Notes under the pieces: model-generated | Database searches by the model: none | What the model saw: the letters and a program-made list of their open reading frames with translations, nothing else | Told to the model about the DNA's origin: nothing | Assembly (NCBI GenBank): GCA_022414725.1 | Contig: CM039465.1 | Span: 25,687,622-25,751,621 of the forward strand | From: Microglena sp. YARC | Taxonomy: Eukaryota; Chlorophyta; Chlorophyceae; Chlamydomonadales; Chlamydomonadaceae | Length of the DNA: 64,000 nucleotides | Direction of reading: 5' to 3' | Shown here: positions 10,588 to 19,473 of the stretch, piece by piece | How positions within the stretch are numbered: the first letter of the stretch is position 1 | Layout: each line of letters opens with the position of its first letter | Position numbers and translations under genes: made by a program

Positions 10588-12061
10588 CTGTACAGGCAGT
10601 TAACAAGGAATGTGTGTGTTGTTTTGTGGTGCAAGTTTTATTGTTTTGTGGTGAGCGTACTCTTCACAATGGCTGCGTGTGCTGCCCTGGCAGATCCAGC
10701 TACTGCTTCGAAGTCCCCGGGATCTTCAATACCCAACTGCAGAGGCAGTGGACAAGTAATATGTGTGTTGCTATTTTATAGTGTGTGTGTTGCTGTACCC
10801 CATGGCTGCTCGTGCTGCCCTGGCAGATCCAGCTACTGCTTCGAAGTCGCCGGGATCTTCAATACCCAACTGCAGAGGCAGTGGACAAGTAATATGTGTG
10901 TTGCTATTTTATAGTGTGTGTGTTGCTGTACCCCATGGCTGCTCGTGCTGCCCTGGCAGATCCAGCTACTGCTTCGAAGTCGCCGGGATCTTCAATACCC
11001 AACTGCAGAGGCAGTGGACAAGTAATATGTGTGTTGCTATTTTATAGTGTGTGTGTTGCTGTACCCCATGGCTGCTCGTGCTGCCCTGGCAGATCCAGCT
11101 ACTGCTTCGAAGTCGCCGGGATCTTCAATACCCAACTGCAGAGGCAGTGGACAAGTAATGTGTGTGTTGCTATTTTATAGTGTGTGTGTTGCTGCACCCC
11201 ATGGCTGCTCTTGCTGCCCTGGCAGATCCAGCTACTGCCATAAAGTCACTGGGATCTTCAATACCCAAATGCAGAGGCAGTGAACAAGGAATGTGTGTGT
11301 TGCTGTTTTGTGGTGCGAGTGTTACTGTTTTGAGGTGGGCGTAGTCTTTCCCATGGCTACGTGCGCTGCTCTGGCAGATGCAGCTACGGCTTTGAAGTCA
11401 ATGGGATCTTCAATACCCAACTGAAGAGGCTGTGTATAAGGAATGCAGGTGTTACTGTTTTGGGGTATTACTGCTACTGCCCCCCATGGCTGCTTGTGCT
11501 GCCCTGTTAGATCGAGCTACTGTCATGAAGTCACTGGGATCTTCAATACCCAACTGCAGAGGCAGTGGGCAAGGAATGTGTGTGCTGCTGTTTTATGGTG
11601 TGAGTGTTGCTGCCCCCCATGGCTGCTTGTGCTGCCCTGTTAGATCGAGCTACTGCCAGACAGTTGCTGGGATCTTCAATACCCAAATGATGAGGCTGAG
11701 TGCAAGGAGTGTGTGTGCTACAGTTATGTGGTGTGTCAGCGTGTGTTCTGTGGCGAGAGTCCTAGTTATTTTAAGTTTTCCTCCCGGTCGGCTGATGCCA
11801 AGCCACCTTCCACATGCGATGACACCGCCACCGCATGTACCTTCTTATATATGTACTAGTAGGGTAGCATGTGAGGCCGTTGGCCCCCCCCACCTGCCCC
11901 CCCTCCCCCCATTCTGTACTGCGGACTGTACCAGCAAATCCTCCGCCTCTGCCCCGACACCTCCGCCTCCGCAAAGTATTAACCCGGAATCACATGCATG
12001 TATATATATAGGGTTTTATATACATATATCTAAATATGTATATATAGACATTTGCACTTAC
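10588..12061. repeat. Intron E30-E31: 133-bp array of the E31 5' edge
   Basis: The motif GATCTTCAATACCCAA occurs at 10572 (E31 itself), 10721, 10854, 10987, 11120, 11253, 11405, 11538 and 11671: nine copies, six intervals of exactly 133 bp. On the gene strand each unit has an acceptor CAG or TAG and LGIEDPGDFEAVAGSARAAR-like coding sequence. 11740-12061 has no supported gene; it includes a C-rich stretch and a short TATATATA run near the E30 donor. Confidence 0.92.
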
Positions 12062-12340
12062 ATGCATGTAGGATGGCCTGGAATCGCCCTCCTGCAAGCC
12101 TGCCTTGTCTTTCAGTCTCCCTAGCCCTCCCCATTTCGGGTTTTGGCCTCCAGCGGGGGGCTCCGCCCAACTGCCCTCCTGCTGCTCCTCCTGAGTTGGG
12201 TTGCTACCAGCCCCCGCCCCTTTGACATTGAGTCCTTGGAGTATGGCAAGTGCCCTCTGGCGGCGTGCACTCTCCACCTTGCACACACGCAGCTGCTCCC
12301 GCAGTGTGGCGTTGTCGCCTTGGATTCGTGCGTGCTCTTC
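12062..12340 (-). CDS. Coiled-coil gene exon E30
   Basis: Acceptor GTCCTCTACAG, 279 nt (93 codons, phase 0-0), donor ATGCAT|GTAAGTGC. Encodes EEHARIQGDNATLREQLR, VCKVESARRQRALAILQG, then a Gly/Pro/Gln-rich linker (GSNPTQEEQQEGSWAEPP) and GLGRLKDKAGLQEGD. Coiled coil then linker. Confidence 0.85.
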
Positions 12341-13379
12341 CTGTAGAGGACATGATACATACATACACAAATAAATAAATGCATAAATAAATATAATATA
12401 TGACCAGCCCATAAAACGGCGTGCACTCTCCACTGTGCACACACACAGCTGCTCCCACAGTGTGGCGTTGTCACCTTGGATACGTGCGTGCTCTTTCTGT
12501 AGAGGACATGATACATAAATAAAGAAATAAATACATAAATAAAGAAATGAATGAATAAATGCAATATATGATCAGCCCATAAAATAAATAAAATAAATGA
12601 CCAGCCCATAGAATGGCGTGCACTCTCCAACTTGCACACACACAGCAGGGTACAACTTGTTGCCAAATTGTTCAGCGCTTAAAGCACGTAAACGTCAAAT
12701 CGATCAGCGTTTTTAGTGCATAAAGCGGAAAAACTGTGCGTTGCGCCCACAGGGGGTTAAAAAAACTGCGCGAAACACGCATAGGGGCTCAATAAGACCG
12801 CGCAGCACCGCGCTGCCGCGCGCGCTTAGTAGTACCCTGACACACAGCTGCTCCTGCAGTGTGGCGTTGTCGCCTTGGACACGTGCGTGCTCTTCATGTA
12901 GAGGACATGATACATAAATGAATAAATACAATATATGATCAGCTCATAAAATACATTAAATAAATGATCATCCCACAAAACAGCGTTAAATATCCACCTT
13001 GCACACACGCAGCTGCTCCTGCACTATATCACATATAATCATATTAGTATTAGTATATGATTATATCAAATATAAACTATTAGTATTAGTATATGATTAT
13101 ATCACATATAAACTATTAGTATTAGTATATGATTATATCACATATAAACTATTAGTATTAGTATATGATTATATCACATATAAACTATTAGTATTAGTAT
13201 ATGATTATATCACGTATAAACTATTAGTATTAGTATATGATTACATCACATATAAACTATTAGTATTAGTATATGATTATATCACATATAAACTATTAGT
13301 ATTAGCAAGTATTAGTATATGATTATATCACATATAAACTATAAGTATTAGTATATGATTATATTACATATAAACTTAC
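12341..13379. repeat. Intron E29-E30: AT minisatellite at the donor and E30 edge copies
   Basis: 13035-13379: about eight units of 38-39 bp (ATTATATCACATATAAACTA, TTAGTATTAGTATATG) that run straight into the E29 donor GTAAGTTTATATG. 12405-13030: three to four copies of the E30 5' edge with acceptor (GTGTGGCGTTGTCACCTTGG ... CTGTAGAGG), one interrupted by the family-B MITE. Confidence 0.85.
12646..12839. mobile_element. hAT-like MITE (family B) with exact 8-bp TSD
   Basis: 194 bp from CAGGGTACAAC to GTAGTACCCTG, flanked by ACACACAG at 12638-12645 and 12840-12847. GC-rich interior with GCGCAGCACCGCGCTGCCGC. It splits a copy of the E30 5' edge (GCACACACACAG then CTGCTCCTGCAG), so insertion followed the edge duplication. 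Confidence 0.85.
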
Positions 13380-13490
13380 TGCTGAGACAGAAGCCTCCCT
13401 CAACGCCTCTAGCTGCCGCAGGATTAACTTCAATCGAATCTTCAGTTTCGCCACGGTACTCCTGGACCCCTTCAATAGCGTCTCAGCTCT
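13380..13490 (-). CDS. Coiled-coil gene exon E29
   Basis: Acceptor TGCACCAACAG, 111 nt (37 codons, phase 0-0), donor TCAGCA|GTAAGTTT. Encodes RAETLLKGSRSTVAKLKI, RLKLILRQLEALREASVSA. Basic coiled coil. Confidence 0.85.
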
Positions 13491-13508
13491 CTGTTGGTGC
13501 AAAGGGCT

Positions 13509-13547
<39 letters not shown>

Positions 13548-14169
13548 TGGTGGTGGTGGGGGGGGAGATAAGCCCCACCTGGTCAGCAGTGCAAGTGCAA
13601 AGGGCTGTTTAGTGGGTGGGTGGTGTGTGGTGTGTGTGTGTGGGGTGGGGGGGAGAGAATTCCCTCCTGGTCAGCAGTGCAAGTGCAAAGGGCTGTTTAG
13701 TGGGTGGGTGGTGTGTGGTGTGTGTGTGTGGGGTGGGGGGGGAGAGAAGTCCCTCCTGGTCAGCAGTGCAAGTGCGAAGGGCTGTTTAGTGGGTGTGTGG
13801 TGTGTGGTGTGTGTGTGTGGGGGGGAAGCTGGTCAGCACTTAGCTTGGGTGTAGTTGGCTTAGGTTTGGGGGGCTTAGGTTTGAGTGGTTCAGGGTTTAG
13901 GTGGTTAAGAGTTTAGATGGTTTAGTAAAAGAAGTGCTGACCAGCTACCTGTCGGTGCATCCTATCTGTTGGTGCATCCTACCTGTCAGTGCATCCTACA
14001 TGTCGGTGCATCCTACCTGTCGGTGCATCCTACCTGTCAGTGCATCCTACATGTCGATGCATCCTACCTGTCGGTGCATCCTACCTGTCAGTGCATCCTA
14101 CATGTCGGTGCATCCTACCTGTCGGTGCATCCTACCTGCCAGTGCATCCTACATGTCGATGCATCCTAC
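13491..14169. repeat. Intron E28-E29: 17-bp donor minisatellite and 90-bp units
   Basis: 13955-14169: about 13 copies of a 17-bp unit GTGCATCCTACCTGTCG, the reverse complement of the E28 donor junction CGACAG|GTAGGATGCAC. 13570-13830: three 85-100-bp units with GTCAGCAGTGCAAGTGCAAA and GTGTGTGG. 13850-13925 has TTTAGGG-like repeats. Confidence 0.88.
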
Positions 14170-14691
14170 CTGTCGGTTCATCCTCTCAAATAAAACCTCC
14201 CTCCTAGCAGCTGCAGCACTCTCTGCACCAGCAGCTACGCCCCACTCCTCTGCAGCTTCGGTCACAGCCTCGCCCCCAAGGCGATCAAACTCAACCCTAA
14301 ACCCTTTTTCAGCGTTAGACCCGTCAATATCTTGGTAGTGGTCAAAGGGGCGATATCCCTTCAAGGGCCGAGATCTCCCAGGGAACTGGGCGGGGTCGGG
14401 TCTTGCTGCCAGCCTGGCAGGTCTGCTACAGCCAGGGACCTTGTGTGGCGACAGCCTGGCAGTAGCCGCGCCAAGTGCTGCCAGATCAGCGATAGTTGCC
14501 TTGGGCCGAGTGGCCAACTTAGGGCGGCGCTTTCCTCCGCCTGCGTGCATGGCCGCGGTGGAGGAGGGCATGTACCTGCTGCTGTTGCGTCCAGGCAGTA
14601 CACGAGTTTGACAAGTGCCCCTGGGGTCAGCCTCCTCCTCCTCCTCTTGGGCACCGTTGGCAATCAGTCGCACTATGCGGCTCTCTAGCAG
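14170..14691 (-). CDS. Coiled-coil gene exon E28
   Basis: Acceptor CACTCTTTCAG, 522 nt (174 codons, phase 0-0), donor CGACAG|GTAGGATG. Begins LLESRIVRLIANGAQEEEEE, then a basic, Pro/Ala-rich, non-helical region (GGGKRRPKLATRPKATIA; PARLAARPDPAQFPGRSR), an aromatic stretch GYRPFDHYQDIDGSNAEKGF and a final helix AAAARREVLFERMNRQ. It is the longest non-coiled-coil interruption in the rod. Confidence 0.9.
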
Positions 14692-15856
14692 CTGAAAGAG
14701 TGAATATGTGAGTGAGTGTGTGAGTGAGAGTGTGAGTGTGTGTGAGTGAGTGTGTAAGCGAATGAGCGAGTGCATGTGTGTGAGGCTTTCGAGCACCTGT
14801 CTGAGTGCACTCATGAATGCGTGTGAGTGTGCGAGTGTGAGTGTGTGAGTGAGTATGCGAGCGAATGAGTAAGTGCGTGTGTGTGAGGCTTTCGAGCACC
14901 TGAAAGAGTGCATACGTGAGTGAGTGTGTGACTTTGTCTGTGAGTGTGTGAGCGAATGAGTGTGTGAGTGTGTCAGTGAGTGTGTCTCAAGCACCTGAAA
15001 TAATATATATGTGAGCGCGTGACTGTGTCTGTGAGGGAGTGAGCGAATGAGTGAGGGGGCGTGAGTGTGTGAGTGTGTGAGCGAATGAGTGTGTGAGTGT
15101 GTGAGTGAGTGTGTCTCCAGCACCTGAAGTAATGTATATGTGAGCGCGTGAGTGTGTGTGTAAGGGAGTGTGTGTGAGAGGCGCTCAAGCACCTGAAGAC
15201 GTGCATACATGAGTGAGTGTGTGAGTGTGTGTATGAGTGAGTGTGTGAGTGTGCGAGTGTGTGTGAGGGAGTGTATGAGCGAATGAGCAAAGTGTGTAAA
15301 TGTGTGTGTGTGTGCGCAAATGAATTAGTGAGTGTGTGCGTGTGTGTGTGAGAGAGTGAGTTTGTGAGTGAGTGACGACTTAAGACTTCTTCCTAGAAAT
15401 TGGAATTGCTTAAGCTCTAGAACGGGTCTGGAGCAGTGCCTCAGGTTGACGCAGACGTGATGCCCTCTGACCAGGCACCCAAGCATAGTTTGCGCCTTAT
15501 TTACTGCCAACACTTTGACTGATATTTTAGCTATATTGAATGTTTTATATTGCCTGAGCCAATGTATCACGGCAGGACCGATCTTAGAGTGAACACCGAT
15601 TTTTCTTTCTCTGAGTGAGTGAGTACGTGTGAGTGTGTGTTTTAGCCGGAAGCTGGCAGGCAGCACCATCAGAATTGCCCATGCTCTCAGACCGGAGCAT
15701 CTGCAGCAAAGGTCTGATCATCGGCCTATTATCAAGGCAGCCAAGGCAGCGGGACAGAGGTGGAGCTGGAGCGACTCAGACCTCGCACGGGTCCTTGTGA
15801 GAGCCAGGAAAGCTCAGCACTTAGAGCATGAAAGCCTGTGCACATCATTAAGTTAG

Positions 15857-15893
<37 letters not shown>

Positions 15894-16023
15894 TCTCCCC
15901 GGAATCTCACATCGAGTTCCTCATTCTTCTGAGCCTGATACTGCTTGAACTTCTGTCCCCCCCATCCCCCCTATCCCACCCCCTCCCCAACCCCACCCAC
16001 CGCCCAAGCCCCCGGAGTCCCAC
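14692..16023. repeat. Intron E27-E28: TGAGTG repeats with acceptor-edge copies
   Basis: 14700-15370 is GTGAGTGTGTGAGTGAG repeats in which five to six copies of the E28 5' edge are embedded (GAGCACCTGAAAGAG; gene strand CTTTCAG|GTGCTCGAAAG). One E27 donor-edge copy lies at 15905-15955. A run of 34 C spans 15858-15891. 15380-15840 has no supported gene. Confidence 0.78.
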
Positions 16024-16294
16024 CTGGAGCTCCTCATTCTTCTGAGCCTGATACTGCTTGAACTTCTGCTGCAGATCCAAAACCTCCTGTCTGGCCGATT
16101 TCACTGTCAAATGTGAAGGCGATAAGCCTTCCCACCTCAGCACCAACAGCGCTCGCTCATTCTCAGCATGCGCAGCGCTCCGCCAGCGGCAGCAAGCCGA
16201 TCCTTCTCGTGATAATGGCGGACTCCGACTCAAGACGCGCAGCGGCCTCGGCAGCTATTGCTGTACGCTCAGCATCTACACGAGCTTGTAACTC
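16024..16294 (-). CDS. Coiled-coil gene exon E27 with apparent frameshifts
   Basis: Acceptor CAAACTTTCAG, 271 nt, donor CTCCAG|GTGGGAC. Both ends fit phase 0 but the length is not a multiple of 3. The first 30 codons read ELQARVDAERTAIAAEAAAR. A short middle part is coiled coil in a second frame (EKDRLAAAGGALRML) and the rest in a third (ENERALLVLRWEG ... QQKFKQYQAQKNEELQ). Two missing single bases would explain all three. This may be assembly error, or a decayed exon. Confidence 0.65.
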
Positions 16295-16704
16295 CTGAAA
16301 GTTTGAGGGAATGGGTGAGTGAGCAAATGAGTGAGTGAGCAAGTGATGCACATGGCACTTTGGACATTCCCATGCTGGTCCCCCCCCTTCCCCCTACACC
16401 CACCCACCCACCAAAACAAAAGCCAGTGGCGCACACTCAGCATCTACACGAGCTTGCAACTCCTGGAAATTTGAGCGAATGGGTGAAGTGAGTAAGTGAG
16501 CAAAGTGATGCAGATGGTACTTTGGCCATTACAATGCTGCCCCCGCCCCGCCCCCCCTCCCTAAAAAGCAATGCTGTACGTCAGCATCTACACGAGCTTG
16601 TAACTCCTGGAAGTTTGAGCGAATGAGTGAGAGAGTAAGTGATGCATATCGTAGTTTGGACATTACCATGCTAGTCTCTTCCCCCCCCCCAGCCCTTTCA
16701 GTGA

Positions 16705-16897
16705 TGTACATTGTTCTAGTGGTAGACCAAATCGCTTTGGGGATGAAGAGTCGGGGGGTTCGATCCCCCTTGGTCGCTCTTGGCGTTGCAGGTCGTCGCC
16801 AACCGCGATGGTAGCTTGTCCAGTTGAGGTAGGAGACCGCTCCACCCGCGTACGACGGGCTCCCTTAACACCACAACCCACCAGGCGTTTATCATTA

Positions 16898-16899
<2 letters not shown>
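16705..16899 (+). mobile_element. tRNA-derived SINE copy
   Basis: Head GTTCTAGTGGTAGACCAAAT (A box) and GGGGGGTTCGATCCCCC (B box, T-arm), body AGGTCGTCGCCAACCGCGAT, tail GGGCTCCCTTAACACCACAA then CCAGGCGTTTATCATTAT, followed by a 31-C run at 16899-16929. The minus-strand copy at 38992-39195 matches over about 190 bp. Confidence 0.8.
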
Positions 16900-16929
<30 letters not shown>

Positions 16930-17354
16930 TTCATAAAAAAAGGCATTGCCAGACTGCTATCCAATCGTGACTTTCAACGGTTATGCAAGTATACGTAGCC
17001 TATTTGGCTACGCCTTTACTGACCAGACTAAAAACACACACACCTACCCACCGGGATGTGTTTGGCGTGCTGCTCAGTGAGCCGCGGAAAATTGGCGGAG
17101 AGTGTTGGCAACGAAATCGAGAGGACCAAAGACAGTTTGTTACGAGACGATTGGCTGAAGTGTCAGGCTTCGTCTCGGTCGCACGTCGGTCACACAAAAC
17201 AAACAATCGACAGAGGGAGGGGGGGGGGGGGGGGGGGGGAGGGGGTCTCCGCTAAACACTTTCAATAAATGAGCATTCCATAAATACCCTCCAACAAACC
17301 TGAATGTGTATGACGTGCTGCTCAGTGAGCCGCGGCCTCTTAAGACTACACTTG

Positions 17355-17640
17355 TTTTATAAAGCCTGGTGGGGCGTGGTATTAAGGGAGCCCTGTCGCA
17401 CGGCGTAGAGAACGAGCTGGCTCCATTACTGGACAGTGCTACCATGGTGGTTGACAGCTCTCAAGAGTACACTCATACCCAGATTGTTGTATAGTGGACT
17501 ACGGGTGTGCTTTAGTGTTCGCGGTCGCTGTCATCTGCCATGGTAGCATTGTCCAGGTAAAAACGCAGCCCGTTCTCTACCGCTGTAAGGCAGGTCTCCC
17601 TGAACCTCGCCCCACCAGTTTCAATCATTATGTTTTCTTA
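17355..17640. mobile_element. Two SINE fragments in opposite orientation
   Basis: 17355-17470 is an inverted fragment (GGTGGGGCGTGGTATTAAGG, then ACCATGGTGGTTGACAG) and 17495-17635 a direct one (GCTTTAGTGTTCGCGGTCGC, CCATGGTAGCATTGTCCAGG). Both share body and tail with the copy at 43945-44140. Head-to-head copies could form a large hairpin. Confidence 0.65.
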
Positions 17641-17845
17641 GCTGACCTGAAATGTGCTGCTCAGCGAGACGCAGCCTCTCAAGCTTAGATTGTTCTATAG
17701 TGGACCTAAAAAGTGGCCCCAAAACACATAGAAACACATGCAATAAGTGAGCAGTCCATATCTACCCTCATTCCCACCTGAATGTATATGACGTGCTGCT
17801 CGGTGAGCCGCTGCCCGGCAACCTCTAGTTGAAAAAAACAATTAC

Positions 17846-17986
17846 CTGAATGTGCATGACGTGCTGCTCAGTGAGCCGCTGCCTGTCTAGCTCCATCTTC
17901 TGCCTAGCTTCCGACATTTGTTGATTACTCATCAACAGCTCATCAGAAAGCTGGGCCGCCTTTTTGAATGCGCTGCTGGCAGACAC
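17846..17986 (-). CDS. Coiled-coil gene exon E26
   Basis: Acceptor CACAAGTGCAG, 141 nt (47 codons, phase 0-0), donor ATTCAG|GTAATTG. Encodes VSASSAFKKAAQLSDELL, MSNQQMSEARQKMELDRQ and RLTEQHVMHIQ. Coiled coil. Confidence 0.9.
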
Positions 17987-19085
17987 CTGCACTTGTGGTG
18001 GTGTGTTTTGTTTGTGTGTATTTATGTGTGTGTATTTTGTGTGTGTATTTATGTGTGTGTATTTATGTGTGTGTATTTTGTGTGTGTATGTTTGCATTTG
18101 TGTACATACCATATATATACCACGGTCCCAGCCAGAAAGTCTATGAAAAAGGATGTGCGGACCTCAACGGGTTTTGAACCTGTTTTGCGGTCAAGTGACT
18201 CATTGAGCATACGTATACATATTATATATATTCATTGGGTTCACATAAGGTGTTGGTAAAACGATGGCTTACATTGAGTACGGTACCAGCCAGACAGCCT
18301 GTGAAAGATGATGTGCAAGATTCAACGGGTTTTGAACCTGTATGCGGTCAAGTGACTCATTGATAAGGAACGGCAACTAACATTAGAGTTTGAAAAACTA
18401 ATATGAACTAATATCATTACAGTGTCACAATAATATTTGTTTTTCAAATAAGTTCAAAAGTCTGGTGAGACGGCTCGTCCGACTGATATTATATAATATG
18501 ATATAATATTATTTATTCACTAATATTATATAATATAGCCGAACTCTACTCATTGAGCATGCTTATACATATATTATATTTCATTGGGTTCACATACACA
18601 TACATGTACACATAATGAATTGGGTTGGATGATTTGAACCATGCCGCCATCTGATCAGACGATGAAACAGGAAGCACTAGATTCAAAGGGTTATGAAGCT
18701 CGCCTGCAGGTCAGCTCGATGCCAATCATAGATTCATATATTCAAGGGGTTTTGAAGCTCACCTGCAGCTTACCTGATTCGCTTTACATATGTAGGGCCA
18801 TTGGCCCACCCCAGTATAGCTTAAGTCTAGGTAAAAAAGAAGGTACCCGGGGGTCACCGCAAAAACAAATGGCACACAACACAACTCAGCTCGTAGCCGA
18901 TCAAAGATTAAAATATTCAAAGGATTGTGAAGCTCACCTGCAGCTCAGCTTGTTGCCGATCAAAGATTTAAATATTCAAATATTCAATGGGTTATGATGC
19001 TCACCTGCAGCTCAGCTGGTGCGTGTGTGTGTGTGTGGTGGTGGTGGTCGGGGTGGTGTGGGGGGGGTTGGGTGGGTACGTGTGT

Positions 19086-19124
<39 letters not shown>

Positions 19125-19396
19125 TGGTGGTGGTGGTGGTGGTGGTGGGGGGGGCTTGTGGGGTGTCTCACCTGCAACTCGCTCGTTGCGTGTGTGGGGT
19201 GGGGGATTGGGTGGCGGCGCTGTGTGTGGGGTGCTGTGGGTGTCAGAGAGAGAGTGTGTGTGAGAGAAAAAGAGTGTGTGTGTGTGACTTGTGTGTGTGT
19301 CTCACCTGCAACTCAGCTCTTTTGTCCTTTGTGTGTGTGTGTGTTGTGTGTGTGAGAGAGAGTGAGAGTGTGTGTGTGTGACTGTGTTGTGTTCAC
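17987..19396. repeat. Intron E25-E26: donor-edge copies and GT-rich microsatellites
   Basis: The E25 donor edge (CACCTGCAGCTCAGCTTGTT, on the gene strand QAELQ|GTGAGC) recurs near 18765, 18940, 19005, 19170 and 19305. (GT)n and GTGGTGG tracts occur at 19020-19160 and 19240-19390; GTGTGTATTTATGTGTGTAT repeats at 18010-18085. A pair of about 95-bp sequences with GGTTTTGAACCTG occurs at 18130-18200 and 18280-18345. 18360-18640 has no supported feature. Confidence 0.75.
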
Positions 19397-19473
19397 CTGC
19401 AAGCTCAGCTTCGTTGTGATCAACCTTGGAGCGTTGCTCAGCTCCTTTGTCATTTGTGCGATTGGCTTGATAC
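19397..19473 (-). CDS. Probable exon E25, disrupted by apparent sequence errors
   Basis: Flanked by arrays of its own edges like the other exons: acceptor-edge copies (CTACCAG|GTATCAAAG) above and donor-edge copies (GCTGAGCTGCAG|GTGAGC) below. In this copy the acceptor reads CCACG and the donor edge GAGCTTGCAG has one extra T, so both ends are shifted. Approximate product VSKPIAQMTKELSN ... EQRSKVDHNEAELQ, coiled coil. Indel noise in this region makes sequencing error the simplest cause. Confidence 0.5.

Larger units (their letters stand above)
16295..17845. repeat. Intron E26-E27: edge copies and inserted repeats
   Basis: The E26 donor edge (ACGTGCTGCTCAGTGAGCCG) recurs near 17800, 17665, 17320 and 17070. 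The E27 acceptor edge (GCATCTACACGAGCTTGTAA) recurs at about 16437-16475 and 16580-16620. Between are SINE copies (16705-16899, 17355-17470, 17495-17635), family-D repeat (17083-17220) and C and G homopolymers (16899-16929, 17220-17239). Confidence 0.8.

Noticed and set aside
10297..11344. Plus-strand Cys/Ala-rich frames in the 133-bp array
   Set aside because: They are antisense shadows of E31 and its edge copies.
14692..15300. Thr/His/Ser-rich frames with HTHSLTHS
   Set aside because: TGAGTG repeat translation; only the embedded E28 edge copies are meaningful.
16713..16780. Functional tRNA gene
   Set aside because: A and B boxes and a T-arm are present, but acceptor and anticodon stems do not form well, and the same sequence with a non-tRNA body recurs elsewhere, so it is a SINE head.
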